Below are positions 55,304-64,000 of a stretch of 64,000 nt of DNA, piece by piece. The translations under genes and the position numbers were made by a program. Numbering within the stretch: the first letter of the stretch is position 1; each line of letters opens with the position of its first letter. The notes beneath the pieces are model-generated. The model ran no database searches. It worked only from the letters and a program-made list of their open reading frames with translations, and was not told the DNA's origin. This DNA is from Shinella kummerowiae. Its GTDB lineage: Bacteria; Pseudomonadota; Alphaproteobacteria; Rhizobiales; Rhizobiaceae. The stretch lies in contig NZ_WUMK01000003.1 in NCBI RefSeq assembly GCF_009827055.1, positions 62,001 through 126,000 on the forward strand. Reading direction: 5' to 3'.

Positions 55304-56391
55304 CCGCAGACGTTTCCATTCGTAACGCCACCAAGGTCTTCGGCGCGTTCCGGGCGCTCGACGACGTCTCGCTCGACATCGCCGCCGGCGAGTTCATCGT
55401 GCTGCTCGGCCCCTCCGGCTGCGGCAAGACGACCTTGCTCTCCATCCTTGGCGGTTTCATCGAGCCAACCTCCGGCACGATCGCAATCGGCGGACGCGAC
55501 ATGACCCATGTCTCGCCCGCCAAGCGCCCGACGACCACCATGTTCCAGGACTATGCGCTGTTCCCGCATATGTGCCTGCGCGACAATGTCGGCTTCGGCC
55601 TGCGCATGCGCGGCATGGGCAAGGCGGAGCGGTATGAAAAGGCGTTCTCCTATCTCGATCTCGTCGGCCTGAAGGCCTCATCCGCCAAGAAACCGCACGA
55701 GCTTTCCGGCGGCCAGCGGCAGCGTGTGGCGCTGGCGCGCGCGCTTGCCGTCGATCCGGACGTGCTGCTGCTCGACGAGCCGCTCGGCGCGCTCGACCTG
55801 AAGCTTCGCCGGCAGATGCAGGATGAACTGAAGGCGATCCAGAAGCGCGTCGGCACGACGTTCGTGCATGTGACCCACGACCAGGAGGAGGCGATGGCGA
55901 TCGCCGACCGCATCGTTGTGATGAACAAGGGCCGAATCGAGGATGTCGGCACGCCGGCTTCGATCTATATGCGTCCGCGCTCCCTGTTTTCCGCAGGCTT
56001 CATGGGCGAAGTGAACCTGCTGCCGGCAAAGGTACGTGGTACGGCAGCAAACGAAACAGAGGTAGAAACCGCACTCGGCCGCGTTGCCCTGCCCGCCTCC
56101 GCGTTCGTCTCTGGCATGCCGGCAACGGGCCACGACGTCACGCTCTGCATCCGCCCGGAACATTTTCGCAGCGCCAATACGGCCACCCCGACCATCTCGC
56201 TCGGCCGCGGCCGCATCACCGACAGCGCCTTCTTTGGCACGCATCATCGCTGCCATGTCGCGGCAGACGGTTTGGCGCTGACGGCGCACCTGCCGCAGAC
56301 AGAGGCGCCGGAAGTCGGCGCGGAGCTTGACCTTCGGCTGAAGGCGGATAGCATCGTGGTGCTTCAGGCCGGAGCGGGAGTAGGACCGTAA
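55300..56391 (+). CDS. Polyamine-type ABC importer ATPase (PotA-like), system 3
   Basis: This 363-residue ATPase has Walker A 'GPSGCGKTT', '[20 protein letters not shown]', signature '[15 protein letters not shown]', Walker B '[16 protein letters not shown]', 'THDQEEAM' and a TOBE domain near the end ('[10 protein letters not shown]'). The hydrolase gene begins on the base after its stop codon. Confidence 0.94.
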   Translation: MTADVSIRNATKVFGAFRALDDVSLDIAAGEFIVLLGPSGCGKTTLLSILGGFIEPTSGTIAIGGRDMTHVSPAKRPTTTMFQDYALFPHMCLRDNVGFGLRMRGMGKAERYEKAFSYLDLVGLKASSAKKPHELSGGQRQRVALARALAVDPDVLLLDEPLGALDLKLRRQMQDELKAIQKRVGTTFVHVTHDQEEAMAIADRIVVMNKGRIEDVGTPASIYMRPRSLFSAGFMGEVNLLPAKVRGTAANETEVETALGRVALPASAFVSGMPATGHDVTLCIRPEHFRSANTATPTISLGRGRITDSAFFGTHHRCHVAADGLALTAHLPQTEAPEVGAELDLRLKADSIVVLQAGAGVGP

Positions 56392-57123
56392 ATGCAGCGT
56401 ATCCGCCCGGAAGATTGGTACAGCGTGCGTCGCCTCCACGACGACGTCACGGCTATTTCCGAGCCCTATATCCAGGAATTCTATCGCTGCAATGTCTGGC
56501 ATATCCGCGGGCGCGACCGCGACATGCTGGTGGATAGCGGCATGGGCGTCGTGTCGCTGCGCGAATGGGTGCCGCTTGTCACGGAGCGCGAGCTGATCGC
56601 GGTGGCAAGCCATACCCATTTCGACCATATCGGCTGCCACCACGAATTCGAATGCCGCGCCGTGCATTCGGCCGAAGCCGATCTTCTCGCCAACCCGACA
56701 CGGGAAAACACGCTCGCCGATCCCTACGTCACCGACGACATCTTCGACGCGCTGCCGCCGGAACCCTATTGTTCGAAATGTTATGCGGTGAAACGGGCGC
56801 CGGCGACGCGCATCCTTGAAGACGGCGACATCATCGACCTCGGCGACCGCCAGTTCGAGGTCATCCACACGCCGGGCCACTCCCCGGGGGGTATTGCGCT
56901 CTACGAAAGGGCGACGGAAATTCTCTTCTCGGGCGACATCGTCTACGATGGACCGCTGATCGAGGACACCTATCACTCCAACCTGGCGGATTACATCGCC
57001 TCGATGGAGCGGCTCATGACCCTGCCGGTACGGCTGGTCCATGGCGGCCATTTCCCAAGCTTCGGCGGGGAACGATACCGCCAGCTCATCCAGGGCTGGC
57101 TCGATGAAAAACAGAAGAACTGA
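56392..57123 (+). CDS. Metallo-beta-lactamase-fold hydrolase
   Basis: This 243-residue protein has the HxHxDH metal motif at His74-His79 ('VASHTHFDHIGCHHEF'), a further histidine in 'VIHTPGHSPGGIALY' (~160), an aspartate in 'LFSGDIVYDGP' (~184) and a late histidine in 'LVHGGHFPSFGG'. The set fits glyoxalase II/lactonase-like enzymes. It stands between the importer and the aldehyde dehydrogenase and may open a lactone or hydrolyse a thioester in the pathway. Confidence 0.92.
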   Translation: MQRIRPEDWYSVRRLHDDVTAISEPYIQEFYRCNVWHIRGRDRDMLVDSGMGVVSLREWVPLVTERELIAVASHTHFDHIGCHHEFECRAVHSAEADLLANPTRENTLADPYVTDDIFDALPPEPYCSKCYAVKRAPATRILEDGDIIDLGDRQFEVIHTPGHSPGGIALYERATEILFSGDIVYDGPLIEDTYHSNLADYIASMERLMTLPVRLVHGGHFPSFGGERYRQLIQGWLDEKQKN

Positions 57124-57135
57124 CGGGAGACCAGA

Positions 57136-58569
57136 ATGCTCGACAAGCGCAAATTCTACATCGACGGCCAGTGGGTCGATCCGCTGAAGCCCAATGACCT
57201 TCCGGTGATCAACCCGGCGACGGAAAAGCCGATCGCGGTCATCTCCATGGGCACCGCCGCCGATATCGACCGCGCCGTCGCCGCGGCCAAGAAGGCGTTT
57301 GTGACCTATAGCCAGACCAGCGTCGAGGAGCGCCTCGCGCTGCTCGAAAAGCTGCTCGCCATCTACAAGCGCCGTTACGAGGAGATGGCGCGCACCATCA
57401 CGCTGGAACTCGGCGCGCCGATCTCCATGAGCACCGAACAGCAGGCGGATGTCGGCGTCGGCCACCTCCAGGGCTTCATCGACGGCCTGAAGCGGCTGAA
57501 GGCCCGCGAAGTGCTGCCGAACGGCGACGTCGTGCGCCGCGAGCCGATCGGCGTGTGCGGTCTCATCACGCCGTGGAACTGGCCGATCAACCAGATCGCA
57601 TTGAAGGTCGTGCCGGCGCTGGCGACGGGCAGCACCTGCGTGCTGAAGCCCTCGGAATTCACCCCGCTCAATGCGCTGCTCTATGCGGAAATGGTCCACG
57701 AGGCCGGTTTCCCGGCGGGCGCGTTCAACCTCGTCAACGGCGACGGCCTGGAATGCGGCGCGGCCCTTTCCAAGCACAAGGACGTCGACATGATGTCCTT
57801 TACCGGCTCCACCCGCGCCGGCATCGCCGTCAGCAAGGATGCGGCCGAGACGGTCAAGCGCGTGACACTGGAACTCGGCGGCAAGTCGCCGAACCTCGTC
57901 TTCGCCGATGCCGATCTCGAAGACCGCGTCGCCGGCAGCGTGCGTGAGTGCTTCAACAATTCCGGCCAGTCCTGCGATGCGCCGACCCGCATGCTCGTCG
58001 AGCGCTCGGTCTATGACAAGGTCGTCGAAATCGCCGAACGCACCGGCAAGGAAGCCAGGGTCGGCAATCCGGAGGAGGCCGGCGAACATATCGGCCCACT
58101 CGTCTCCCACGTCCAGTTCGGCCGTGTTCAGGCGCTGATCGAGGCGGGTGTGGCGGAAGGCGCACGCGTCCTGGTCGGCGGTCCCGGCAAGCCGGAAGGT
58201 TTCGAGACCGGCTACTTCGTCAAGCCGACGATCTTCGCCGACGTCAACAACGACATGCGCATCGCCCGTGAAGAGGTGTTCGGCCCGGTTCTCGCGATCA
58301 TCCCCTTCGACACGGAAGAGGAAGCGATCGCGATCGCCAACGACACCGCCTACGGCCTTGCCGCCTATCTCCAGACCGGCAATCCGGACCGCGCCGAACG
58401 CGTCGCCGCAAAGCTGCGCGCCGGCATGGTGCATATCAACGGCGGGCCGCACCGCTATGGCAGCCCGTTCGGCGGCTACAAGCAGTCCGGCAACGGCCGT
58501 GAAGGCGGCCTCTTCGGGCTGGAAGACTTCCTTGAGGTGAAGACCGTTCACCGTCCCGACGCGGCTTGA
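57136..58569 (+). CDS. NAD(P)-dependent aldehyde dehydrogenase
   Basis: This 477-residue enzyme has 'GLITPWNWPINQIALKVVPA', 'FTGSTRAGIAVSKDA', Glu246 in 'VTLELGGKSPNLVFADADLE' and catalytic Cys280 in 'NSGQSCDAPTRMLVE'. It oxidises an aldehyde arising from the imported compound, plausibly an amino-aldehyde if the importer carries a polyamine-like molecule. It ends the operon before the hairpin at 58592. It is quite different from the semialdehyde dehydrogenase at 31115. Confidence 0.94.
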   Translation: MLDKRKFYIDGQWVDPLKPNDLPVINPATEKPIAVISMGTAADIDRAVAAAKKAFVTYSQTSVEERLALLEKLLAIYKRRYEEMARTITLELGAPISMSTEQQADVGVGHLQGFIDGLKRLKAREVLPNGDVVRREPIGVCGLITPWNWPINQIALKVVPALATGSTCVLKPSEFTPLNALLYAEMVHEAGFPAGAFNLVNGDGLECGAALSKHKDVDMMSFTGSTRAGIAVSKDAAETVKRVTLELGGKSPNLVFADADLEDRVAGSVRECFNNSGQSCDAPTRMLVERSVYDKVVEIAERTGKEARVGNPEEAGEHIGPLVSHVQFGRVQALIEAGVAEGARVLVGGPGKPEGFETGYFVKPTIFADVNNDMRIAREEVFGPVLAIIPFDTEEEAIAIANDTAYGLAAYLQTGNPDRAERVAAKLRAGMVHINGGPHRYGSPFGGYKQSGNGREGGLFGLEDFLEVKTVHRPDAA

Positions 58570-58591
58570 CGGTCGTCTCGTCAACAAATCC

Positions 58592-58619
58592 GGAGCGGCG
58601 CCCGAAGGGGCGCCGCTCC
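58592..58619. terminator. Terminator after the aldehyde dehydrogenase
   Basis: GGAGCGGCGCCC and GGGCGCCGCTCC form a perfect 12-bp stem closed by a GAAG tetraloop, between the dehydrogenase and the convergent hypothetical gene. No long T-run follows; it may serve both directions. Confidence 0.6.
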
Positions 58620-58656
58620 AAGAGTAGTCAGTCTGCCAGAGTGCGCCGGCGTTCCC

Positions 58657-59160
58657 TCACGTCCACTCGTAAGCCCGCTCCCCGCGGTGCGGCCGCTCGG
58701 CAACGAAGATAGATGCATCTTCGCTCGCCGCCACATAGGCCAGTGCATCCGCCTCATCGTTGAGCCCGATAAACACCATGAGCATGGACCTGGCTTTGGG
58801 CTGTCCCTTCTTGCGGTAGGAAAAGTTGACAGCACAATGCGGATATTGCCCATCCAGCGGGCGCGTCTGCGTCCCGGTCCCGGTCAGGGCGATGAATTGG
58901 CCAAGAGCGAAAAAACGGTCGATCGCTGCGAAGGACGCGGCCTGTGAAATCTGCTGGTTGGCGCCTGTCGCCGCGGAGCGGCCGTAATAGAGGCTGTCTG
59001 TCTGACCTTTGCGCCGTTTCGTCTCGTAGACGACAAGGCCGCCGGCGGCCGCCAGTTCGAGGCGCGCGTCAAAGCTCTGGAAGAGGTCCGGATGCCGATC
59101 CAGCTCCGAGAACAGGGCCCTCAAGTCCGTGACATAGTCAGCATACAATCCAACGCTCAT
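58657..59160 (-). CDS. Hypothetical protein
   Basis: I do not recognise this 167-residue protein. It is soluble and has no signal peptide. Notable stretches are 'GLVVYETKRRKGQTDSLYYG' (~42) and 'RSMLMVFIGLNDEADALAYV' (~125); the former could be a nuclease-like strand with E-x-K, but I see no full catalytic set. Even codon use and a frame filling the gap between two hairpins support it as a real gene. Confidence 0.65.
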   Translation of the reverse strand: MSVGLYADYVTDLRALFSELDRHPDLFQSFDARLELAAAGGLVVYETKRRKGQTDSLYYGRSAATGANQQISQAASFAAIDRFFALGQFIALTGTGTQTRPLDGQYPHCAVNFSYRKKGQPKARSMLMVFIGLNDEADALAYVAASEDASIFVAERPHRGERAYEWT

Positions 59161-59668
59161 GAAACCTCGCCCGCAGCCCTTCGATCAAAGCGCGACTGCC
59201 TAGCACGCGCGCGCCGCGCGGCAAACTGCTTTCCGGACCCAGGAGCGAAGACAGGTGGGAAGCCCATCGCAACCTCTCAGCGGATATTCATCTTGTCGAC
59301 AGTAGTACATGAAAGGGAACGCGCCGGTGCTGCGGTCGAGACCACTGAGGCGTGGGGCGCGAAATGAGCCTTCGCCACAGGACTTGGGGCCGGTAGCGTT
59401 ATACAATCCATTTTCTCGCAAAACTGCCGTAAGTACTGGTCACGCAGAGATAAAATACGAGAACATCGCTGTGCGGCCGCGGCAATCATGCCCAACAGTT
59501 GAGCATCCAAAATCCAGCAGGCTGCTGGGGAGATACGCGGCACAACTGGCCCGATTTGAAGGCCGCATGCACAAGAAATTTTATCATCTACGAACGTCTT
59601 GCGAATAATGTGCAACAGCTATAGGTTTTCTCCGCGGCAATCAGCTGTAGAATCGTCGAGGATAAGTT
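59161..59668. other. 508-bp stretch without a recognised gene
   Basis: Base composition is lower in GC than the neighbours, and the short frames here lack ribosome sites and protein-like composition. The right end carries the cold-shock gene's ribosome site (GAGGA) and presumably its promoter and leader; cspA-type genes often have long untranslated leaders. I see no repeat or RNA gene that I could name. Confidence 0.5.
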
Positions 59669-59869
59669 ATGGCCACTGGCACAGTTAAGTTTTTCAATGG
59701 AGAAAAGGGTTTCGGGTTCATCACGCCTGAAAACGGAGGAACGGACGTGTTCGTACACGTATCCGCGCTTCAGGGTGGCTCGCTGAGCGAAGGCCAACGC
59801 GTAAGCTACGACGTTGGCCAGGATCGCAAGACCGGCAAGTCGAAAGCCGAAAACGTTCGCGTTCTCTGA
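59669..59869 (+). CDS. Cold-shock-domain protein (CspA-like)
   Basis: This 66-residue protein is a single cold-shock OB fold: '[20 protein letters not shown]' contains RNP1 (KGFGFI) and '[12 protein letters not shown]' contains RNP2. It binds single-stranded RNA or DNA as an RNA chaperone. The start follows GAGGATAAGTT. A hairpin at 59940-59973 lies downstream. Confidence 0.96.
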   Translation: MATGTVKFFNGEKGFGFITPENGGTDVFVHVSALQGGSLSEGQRVSYDVGQDRKTGKSKAENVRVL

Positions 59870-59939
59870 TTTACCGTCGGGTTTGGATCGACCGCACCGC
59901 GAAACTCGATCCACCTGAGCCAGCTGGCAAGCAAGTACT

Positions 59940-59973
59940 GTGTGGACGCGGGGCCGAGACCGCGCGTCCACAC
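59940..59973 (+). terminator. Hairpin downstream of the cold-shock gene
   Basis: GTGTGGACGCG and CGCGTCCACAC form a perfect 11-bp stem with a 12-nt loop. It is the likely end of the cold-shock transcript. The rest of 59870-60206 holds no recognised gene: an open frame runs through it into the LuxR gene, but its composition is not protein-like. Confidence 0.5.
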
Positions 59974-60206
59974 CACCAATATCCAACGAGACGACACGCC
60001 CGAAACGCACTGGCTTCAAGCCCCGGGATTCAACTGCTGAATCACTGCAAGCTGCGTTCGTAGCCCCCTCGATAGACCATAGCCAGAACCACCCTCACTC
60101 CGCACAAGACGTCCTTCAATGGCGACGTCCCTGCGCAGAACGGATCGGTCCTGTCGGGATCACCGACTCCGTGCTAGGTCTTCTGAAAAAGACAAGGGGA
60201 AGGAAC

Positions 60207-60977
60207 GTGGCGGCACGATCCGGCGCGGCGGGCGCCTATATCGACCTGTGGCACGCCGGCCTCGCCGAGGCCGTGGCGGCGCTCGGGGAACCGGCATTTC
60301 CCGAGGCGCTGGAGCGTTCCCTTCGTCATCTCGTCTCCTTCGAAATGATGAACGGCTTTGCCTATGCCCCGGGCGGCAGGGCGTTTGACCTCGATAATGA
60401 ACGCCTTGCCGGCGACCGCACCACCATCGTCGAGCACTATCTCGCCGGCGCCTATATTCTCGATCCCTTCTACGATGCGGTGCGCTTAGGGCGCGAGGGC
60501 ATGCTGGTCATGCGGCGCCTGGCACCCGATCGTTTTACTGAAACGGAATATTACCGCCGCCACTACCGGGCGACGGGCATCATCGACGAGATCGGCTTCA
60601 TCCTGAAACTGCGCCATGCCGATGCGGTGCTCTCGCTGTCACGCATGGGCGATGCGAAGCCTTTTTCCAACCGGGACATCACCCGGCTGGAAAGTGCAGC
60701 CCCGCTCCTCACGGCGTTGGCGGAACGGCATTGGCGCGAGCGCTTCACCCTGCCAGGAGAAGACGGACGAGCGGCGGCGGCGATCAGCCATCCCCTGCTT
60801 TCCAAGCGGGAACTGGAGATCGTGACCCTCATTCTGAAGGGGCATTCGACCTATTCCATCGCCGCCAGGCTCGGGCTTTCGCCGAACACCGTCAAGGTGC
60901 ATCGCCGCCAGACCTATGCCAAGCTCACCATTTCCAGCCAGGCGGAGCTGTTTCATCTCTTCCTCAGCCGGCGCTAG
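60207..60977 (+). CDS. LuxR-type transcriptional regulator
   Basis: This 256-residue protein ends in a LuxR HTH ('LLSKRELEIVTLILKGHSTY', 'SIAARLGLSPNTVKVHRRQT', residues ~188-235). The N-terminal part is not a clear autoinducer domain; it has 'FYDAVRLGREGMLVMRRLAP' and 'HYRATGIIDEIGFILKLRHA', like regulators found beside amine or amino acid catabolic genes. I chose a GTG start with GGGGAAGGA ahead; the 89 codons before it in the open frame look non-coding. It converges on the APC permease gene and could control it. Confidence 0.88.
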   Translation: MAARSGAAGAYIDLWHAGLAEAVAALGEPAFPEALERSLRHLVSFEMMNGFAYAPGGRAFDLDNERLAGDRTTIVEHYLAGAYILDPFYDAVRLGREGMLVMRRLAPDRFTETEYYRRHYRATGIIDEIGFILKLRHADAVLSLSRMGDAKPFSNRDITRLESAAPLLTALAERHWRERFTLPGEDGRAAAAISHPLLSKRELEIVTLILKGHSTYSIAARLGLSPNTVKVHRRQTYAKLTISSQAELFHLFLSRR

Positions 60978-60998
60978 GCAATTCCGGCAAGGCGGAGA

Positions 60999-62330
60999 TC
61001 ATTCCTGAAATTCCACTTCCGGCGGCGCCATCTGGAAGAAGCGCGTCAGGTAGGCAAGATAACCGACGCCGATCACCAGCCAGATCACGCCGAGAAGCTT
61101 GGCGTGGCCATCGAGGTTCCACAGCAGGAACAGGTCGCAGAGCGCGCCGGCGGCCGGAACCACGAGCCCGAGTATCGGGCCGAGCGGTCGGACGATGGCG
61201 TTGCCCTTGAGATAGAGCGTGATGACCGAGACGTTGACCGCGGTGAAGGCGAGAAACGCGCCGAAATTGATGAAGGACGTGGAGGTCGTCACGTCGAGCG
61301 TCAGGGCCAGCAAGCCGACGATGCCGACGAAAACGAGGTTGAGCACGGGCGTGCGCCATTTCTCATGCAATTGGCCGAAGATGCCGGCCGGGAGCACACC
61401 GTCGCGGCCCATGGCGAAAAGCAGACGGCCGACGCTTGCCTGCGCCGCGAGACCGGAGGTGAACTGGGCGACCACAAGCGTTGCCAGGAACACGGTGACA
61501 AAGAGATCGCCGCCGATCATCAGCGCGATTTCCGAGGCGGCCGAATCCACGGCGGCGAACTCGCCACCCGGATGGGCAAGCTGCGTCATGTAGGCAGAAC
61601 CCGTAAAAATGAGCCCCCCGATGACCGCAATGATCATGATCGCCTTCGGCATGGTGCGCGTCGGCTCGCGGGTTTCTTCCGTCAGTGTGGAGACGGCATC
61701 GAAGCCGAGAAACGAATAGGCCGCGATCGCCGCACCCGCCACGGAGGCGCCGAACGGCACACCGGGTTCGAAGAACGGCCGCACGGAGGCAAGCCCGCCG
61801 ACGCCGTTGAGAGCCACGACATAGCGCGCGGCGAGCGCAAGAAAGACGAGCAGCACGGAAAGCTGCACCAGCATCAGCACGACATTCACCCGATTGGCAA
61901 AGGCAATGCCGATGACGTTGACGGCCGTGGTCAGCACGATGAAGCCGACAATCCACAGCCAGGCGGGCAGCGCCGGAAAGGCGGCCATCAGATAGGCCGC
62001 GCCGATCAGCCATACGACCATGGGCAGGAAGAAGTAGTCGAGCAGCACCGCCCAGCCGACGAGGAAACCCGCAGCCGGGTTCAAGGATCGTCGCGCGTAG
62101 CTATAGGCGGATCCGGCGACCGGATAGACTTTCGCCATGATGCCATAGCTGGCCGCCGTCAGGAAAATCGCCAGTGCTGCGATGAAATAAGCCATCGCCG
62201 TGGTTCCCTGGCTCGCCGATGCCAGAGCGCCGAACGTGCCGAACACGATCATCGGCGTCATATAGGCAAGGCCGAACAGCACCACGGACCATAAGCCAAG
62301 GGCCCTGTCGAGTTTGATCGTCTGCGTCAT
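60999..62330 (-). CDS. APC-family amino acid/polyamine permease
   Basis: This 443-residue inner-membrane protein has 12 hydrophobic segments with the APC pattern: 'LDRALGLWSVVLFGLAYMTP' at the start, 'YFIAALAIFLTAASYGIMAK', 'AGSAYSYARRSLNPAAGFLV' and 'AIAAYSFLGFDAVSTLTEET'. It is a proton- or exchange-driven transporter of amino acids or amines. The start follows GGAGGGGAG, five codons inside the open frame. Confidence 0.92.
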   Translation of the reverse strand: MTQTIKLDRALGLWSVVLFGLAYMTPMIVFGTFGALASASQGTTAMAYFIAALAIFLTAASYGIMAKVYPVAGSAYSYARRSLNPAAGFLVGWAVLLDYFFLPMVVWLIGAAYLMAAFPALPAWLWIVGFIVLTTAVNVIGIAFANRVNVVLMLVQLSVLLVFLALAARYVVALNGVGGLASVRPFFEPGVPFGASVAGAAIAAYSFLGFDAVSTLTEETREPTRTMPKAIMIIAVIGGLIFTGSAYMTQLAHPGGEFAAVDSAASEIALMIGGDLFVTVFLATLVVAQFTSGLAAQASVGRLLFAMGRDGVLPAGIFGQLHEKWRTPVLNLVFVGIVGLLALTLDVTTSTSFINFGAFLAFTAVNVSVITLYLKGNAIVRPLGPILGLVVPAAGALCDLFLLWNLDGHAKLLGVIWLVIGVGYLAYLTRFFQMAPPEVEFQE

Positions 62331-62542
62331 GCTCCCCTCCTCCAAATAGCAATGCGAAAGGTCAAGGAAGATTGCGGTGAAGCCAATAACCCCAGGGTAC
62401 TATAGGTGTCACAGGCATTTGACTTGCTCCGCCGGCAACGAGCCGCCTTAATTCTCTCTTTCACACATCCCTTTTCATACTCGATTGAAGCCATATATCT
62501 CTGCCCATAAGCCCGCCGCACTTGGCTCCTTTGGAAGGAAGC

Positions 62543-63007
62543 ATGGACATGGTGACTTTCACGCTCAATGGAAAAGAACGCAGTTTCGACGGGGATCCCG
62601 ACACGCCGCTTTTGTGGGTTATCCGGGATTTCGAGAAGCTGACAGGCACGAAATACGGCTGCGGCGTCGCGCAGTGCGGGGCTTGCACCGTGCATCTGGA
62701 TGGCATGCCGCGGCGCTCGTGCATCACGCCGATTGCGACGATCGATGGCTCGGACGTGGTGACGATCGAAGGCATTTCGGGCAAGGAGGCGCAAGCCGTC
62801 CAGACCGCATGGACGGGGCTCGACGTGCCGCAATGCGGCTACTGTCAATCCGGCCAGATCATGTCGGCGGTGGCTCTGCTGCAGATGGTGCCCAAGCCGA
62901 CCGACGACGAGATCGACGGTGCCATGACCGGAAATCTCTGTCGATGCGCCACCTATCATCGCATTCGCGCGGCAATCCACAATGCCGCCAATTCGATGGA
63001 GGGTTGA
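62543..63007 (+). CDS. [2Fe-2S] subunit of a molybdenum hydroxylase (IorA-like)
   Basis: This 154-residue protein carries both [2Fe-2S] clusters of the xanthine oxidase family: the plant-type ferredoxin set '[17 protein letters not shown]' (~45-60) and the second set '[10 protein letters not shown]' (~100) with '[13 protein letters not shown]' (~135). It transfers electrons from the molybdenum centre of the large subunit that follows. The start has GGAAGGA upstream; the seven extra codons of the longer frame are unlikely. Confidence 0.94.
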   Translation: MDMVTFTLNGKERSFDGDPDTPLLWVIRDFEKLTGTKYGCGVAQCGACTVHLDGMPRRSCITPIATIDGSDVVTIEGISGKEAQAVQTAWTGLDVPQCGYCQSGQIMSAVALLQMVPKPTDDEIDGAMTGNLCRCATYHRIRAAIHNAANSMEG

Positions 63008-63010
63008 GCG

Positions 63011-64000
63011 ATGACGATCCATGATATCACAACCAGCCGCCGCGGTTTCCTTGCCGGCGCCGGGCTTGTCATCGGCGTGGCGATCGCGCCGAAATTCCTT
63101 TCGGCTGCGCCAACGGGCGTTCCAGCCGGCGGCGCGGCTGAGCTCAAGCCGATGAATGCCTTCGTCAAGATCGGCACGGACGACACCGTCACCGTGCTGT
63201 CAAAGCACATCGAGTTCGGTCAGGGGCCTTTCACGGGGCTCGCGACGCTCGTCGCGGAAGAGCTTGATGCCGACTGGAGCCAGATGCGCGCGGTCCATTC
63301 GCCGACCGACAACAAGATCTACGCCAATCTCGCCTTCGGCCTGCAGGGCACCGGCGGGTCGAGCTCGATTGCCAACGCCTATGAGCAGATGCGCAAGGCC
63401 GGCGCGACCGCACGCGCCATGCTCATTGCCGCCGCCGCGGAGGAATGGAGTGTTCCGGCAGCAGAAATCACCGTCGAGAAGGGCCGCTTGAAACATGCGG
63501 GATCGTCCAGGGAAAGCGGCTTCGGCGCCTTCGCGGACAAGGCGGCGACGCAAACGGTGCCCCAGGACCCGAAACTGAAGGATCCCAAGGACTTCGTTCT
63601 GATCGGAACGGACCTGCCGAAACTCGACACCGTCGGCAAGACCAACGGCACGGCGATCTTCACGCTCGACATCACGCCCGAGGGGCTGCTCACGGCCATC
63701 GTTGCCCACCCCAAGCATTTCGGGGCGACGGTGAAATCCTTCGACGACAGCGAAGCCCGCAAGGTCCGCGGTGTGGTCGACGTCAAGCAAATCCCGCAGG
63801 GCATAGCGGTCTATGCGGACAATACCTTCTCGGCGTTGAAGGGGCGTGACGCGCTCAAGGTCGAGTGGGATCTCGCCAAGGCGGAGACACGGTCCTCGGC
63901 GGAACTGGCTGCCGAATATGTGCGTCACTTCAACGAGCCGGGCCTCGAGGCCGCGAACACCGGCAATGTCGACGAGGCGTTCCGGCAGGATGGGCTCCAG
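63011..64000 (+). CDS. Molybdopterin-binding large subunit of an aldehyde/isoquinoline-type oxidoreductase (IorB-like), partial
   Basis: 330 codons are visible and the frame is open to the right edge. The N-terminus is a Tat-type leader ('TSRRGFLAGAGLVIGVAIAP'), then 'NAFVKIGTDDTVTVLSKHIE' and 'GLQGTGGSSSIANAYEQMRK', typical of IorB/aldehyde dehydrogenase large subunits. The Tat leader implies that the two-subunit enzyme is folded with its cofactors and exported to the periplasm. It starts three bases after the stop of the small subunit. The catalytic molybdenum site lies beyond the window. Confidence 0.93.
   Translation, partial: MTIHDITTSRRGFLAGAGLVIGVAIAPKFLSAAPTGVPAGGAAELKPMNAFVKIGTDDTVTVLSKHIEFGQGPFTGLATLVAEELDADWSQMRAVHSPTDNKIYANLAFGLQGTGGSSSIANAYEQMRKAGATARAMLIAAAAEEWSVPAAEITVEKGRLKHAGSSRESGFGAFADKAATQTVPQDPKLKDPKDFVLIGTDLPKLDTVGKTNGTAIFTLDITPEGLLTAIVAHPKHFGATVKSFDDSEARKVRGVVDVKQIPQGIAVYADNTFSALKGRDALKVEWDLAKAETRSSAELAAEYVRHFNEPGLEAANTGNVDEAFRQDGLQ

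Noticed and set aside
55678-58587. 969-codon open frame antisense to three genes
   Set aside because: It crosses the ends of an ATPase, a hydrolase and a dehydrogenase gene with clear motifs; a shadow of their codon bias.
59309-59608. 99-codon frame upstream of the cold-shock gene
   Set aside because: No ribosome site, no domain, biased composition.

Overview
The window has no rRNA, tRNA or core housekeeping genes. It is high in GC and densely packed, and six ABC importers lie in 64 kb, each beside its own regulator and catabolic enzymes. The protein families (RbsABC-type, ProXWV and PotABCD-type uptake, DUF3726, small rhizobial membrane protein, SulP with a structured leader) point to an alphaproteobacterium of the Rhizobiaceae (Ensifer/Shinella/Rhizobium-like), and the content suits an accessory replicon or a catabolic part of the chromosome. 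The taxonomic call is inference from gene content only.

Layout. (1) 1-8982: a sugar module. A minus-strand operon encodes a DeoR regulator, an FGGY kinase, an RbsA-type ATPase, a permease and a periplasmic binding protein (cut by the window edge). Divergent from it is a plus-strand operon of class II aldolase, a second FGGY kinase (D-ribulose-kinase-like) and a HAD phosphatase, with overlapping stops and starts. (2) 9232-13434: a 1400-residue secreted caspase-like protein with a PAN/apple-like segment and a terminal EF-hand loop. (3) 13690-17103: a glycine betaine/choline-type ABC importer (V-W-X order) and a small XRE-type regulator. (4) 17211-18863: a SulP anion transporter behind a promoter and a structured 5' leader. 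(5) 19026-22531: a PspA / YqiJ-like / flotillin (YqiK-like) membrane-stress operon, whose first reading frame resembles the N-terminal domain of TnpB/OrfB and reads straight into pspA.

(6) 22644-32566 (minus): nine collinear genes encoding an aldehyde dehydrogenase (alpha-ketoglutarate-semialdehyde type), a dipeptidase-family protein lacking metal ligands, a 564-residue protein of unknown family, a DUF3726 protein, an Ldh-family oxidoreductase, a second betaine-type importer (X-W-V) and PurU formyl-tetrahydrofolate hydrolase, with a divergent LysR regulator. This looks like uptake plus breakdown of a methylated amine or betaine whose N-methyl groups leave through folate and formate; the substrate is not evident. 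(7) 33944-41718: GntR regulator, PotABCD-type importer, a NylB-like serine hydrolase and a YtcJ-like amidohydrolase. (8) 41791-49905: EamA exporter, then a PotD/A/B/C-type importer with a nitrilase-family amidase, divergent from LysR and an aminotransferase. (9) 49980-50963: an amidase with SH3-like repeats and no signal peptide. (10) 51224-58569: TetR and a SnoaL-like protein, divergent from a third Pot-type importer followed by a metallo-beta-lactamase-fold hydrolase and an aldehyde dehydrogenase. (11) 58657-64000: a hypothetical protein, a cold-shock protein, a LuxR-type regulator, an APC permease, and the small and (partial) large subunits of an IorAB-like molybdenum hydroxylase.

Most of the window is therefore scavenging of nitrogenous and sugar compounds, in repeated units of importer + regulator + two or three enzymes. 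The points I find least explained are the TnpB-like leader of the psp/flotillin operon, the nine-gene betaine-type operon with its two unknown proteins and degenerate dipeptidase, the SulP leader RNA, and the calcium-loop caspase.
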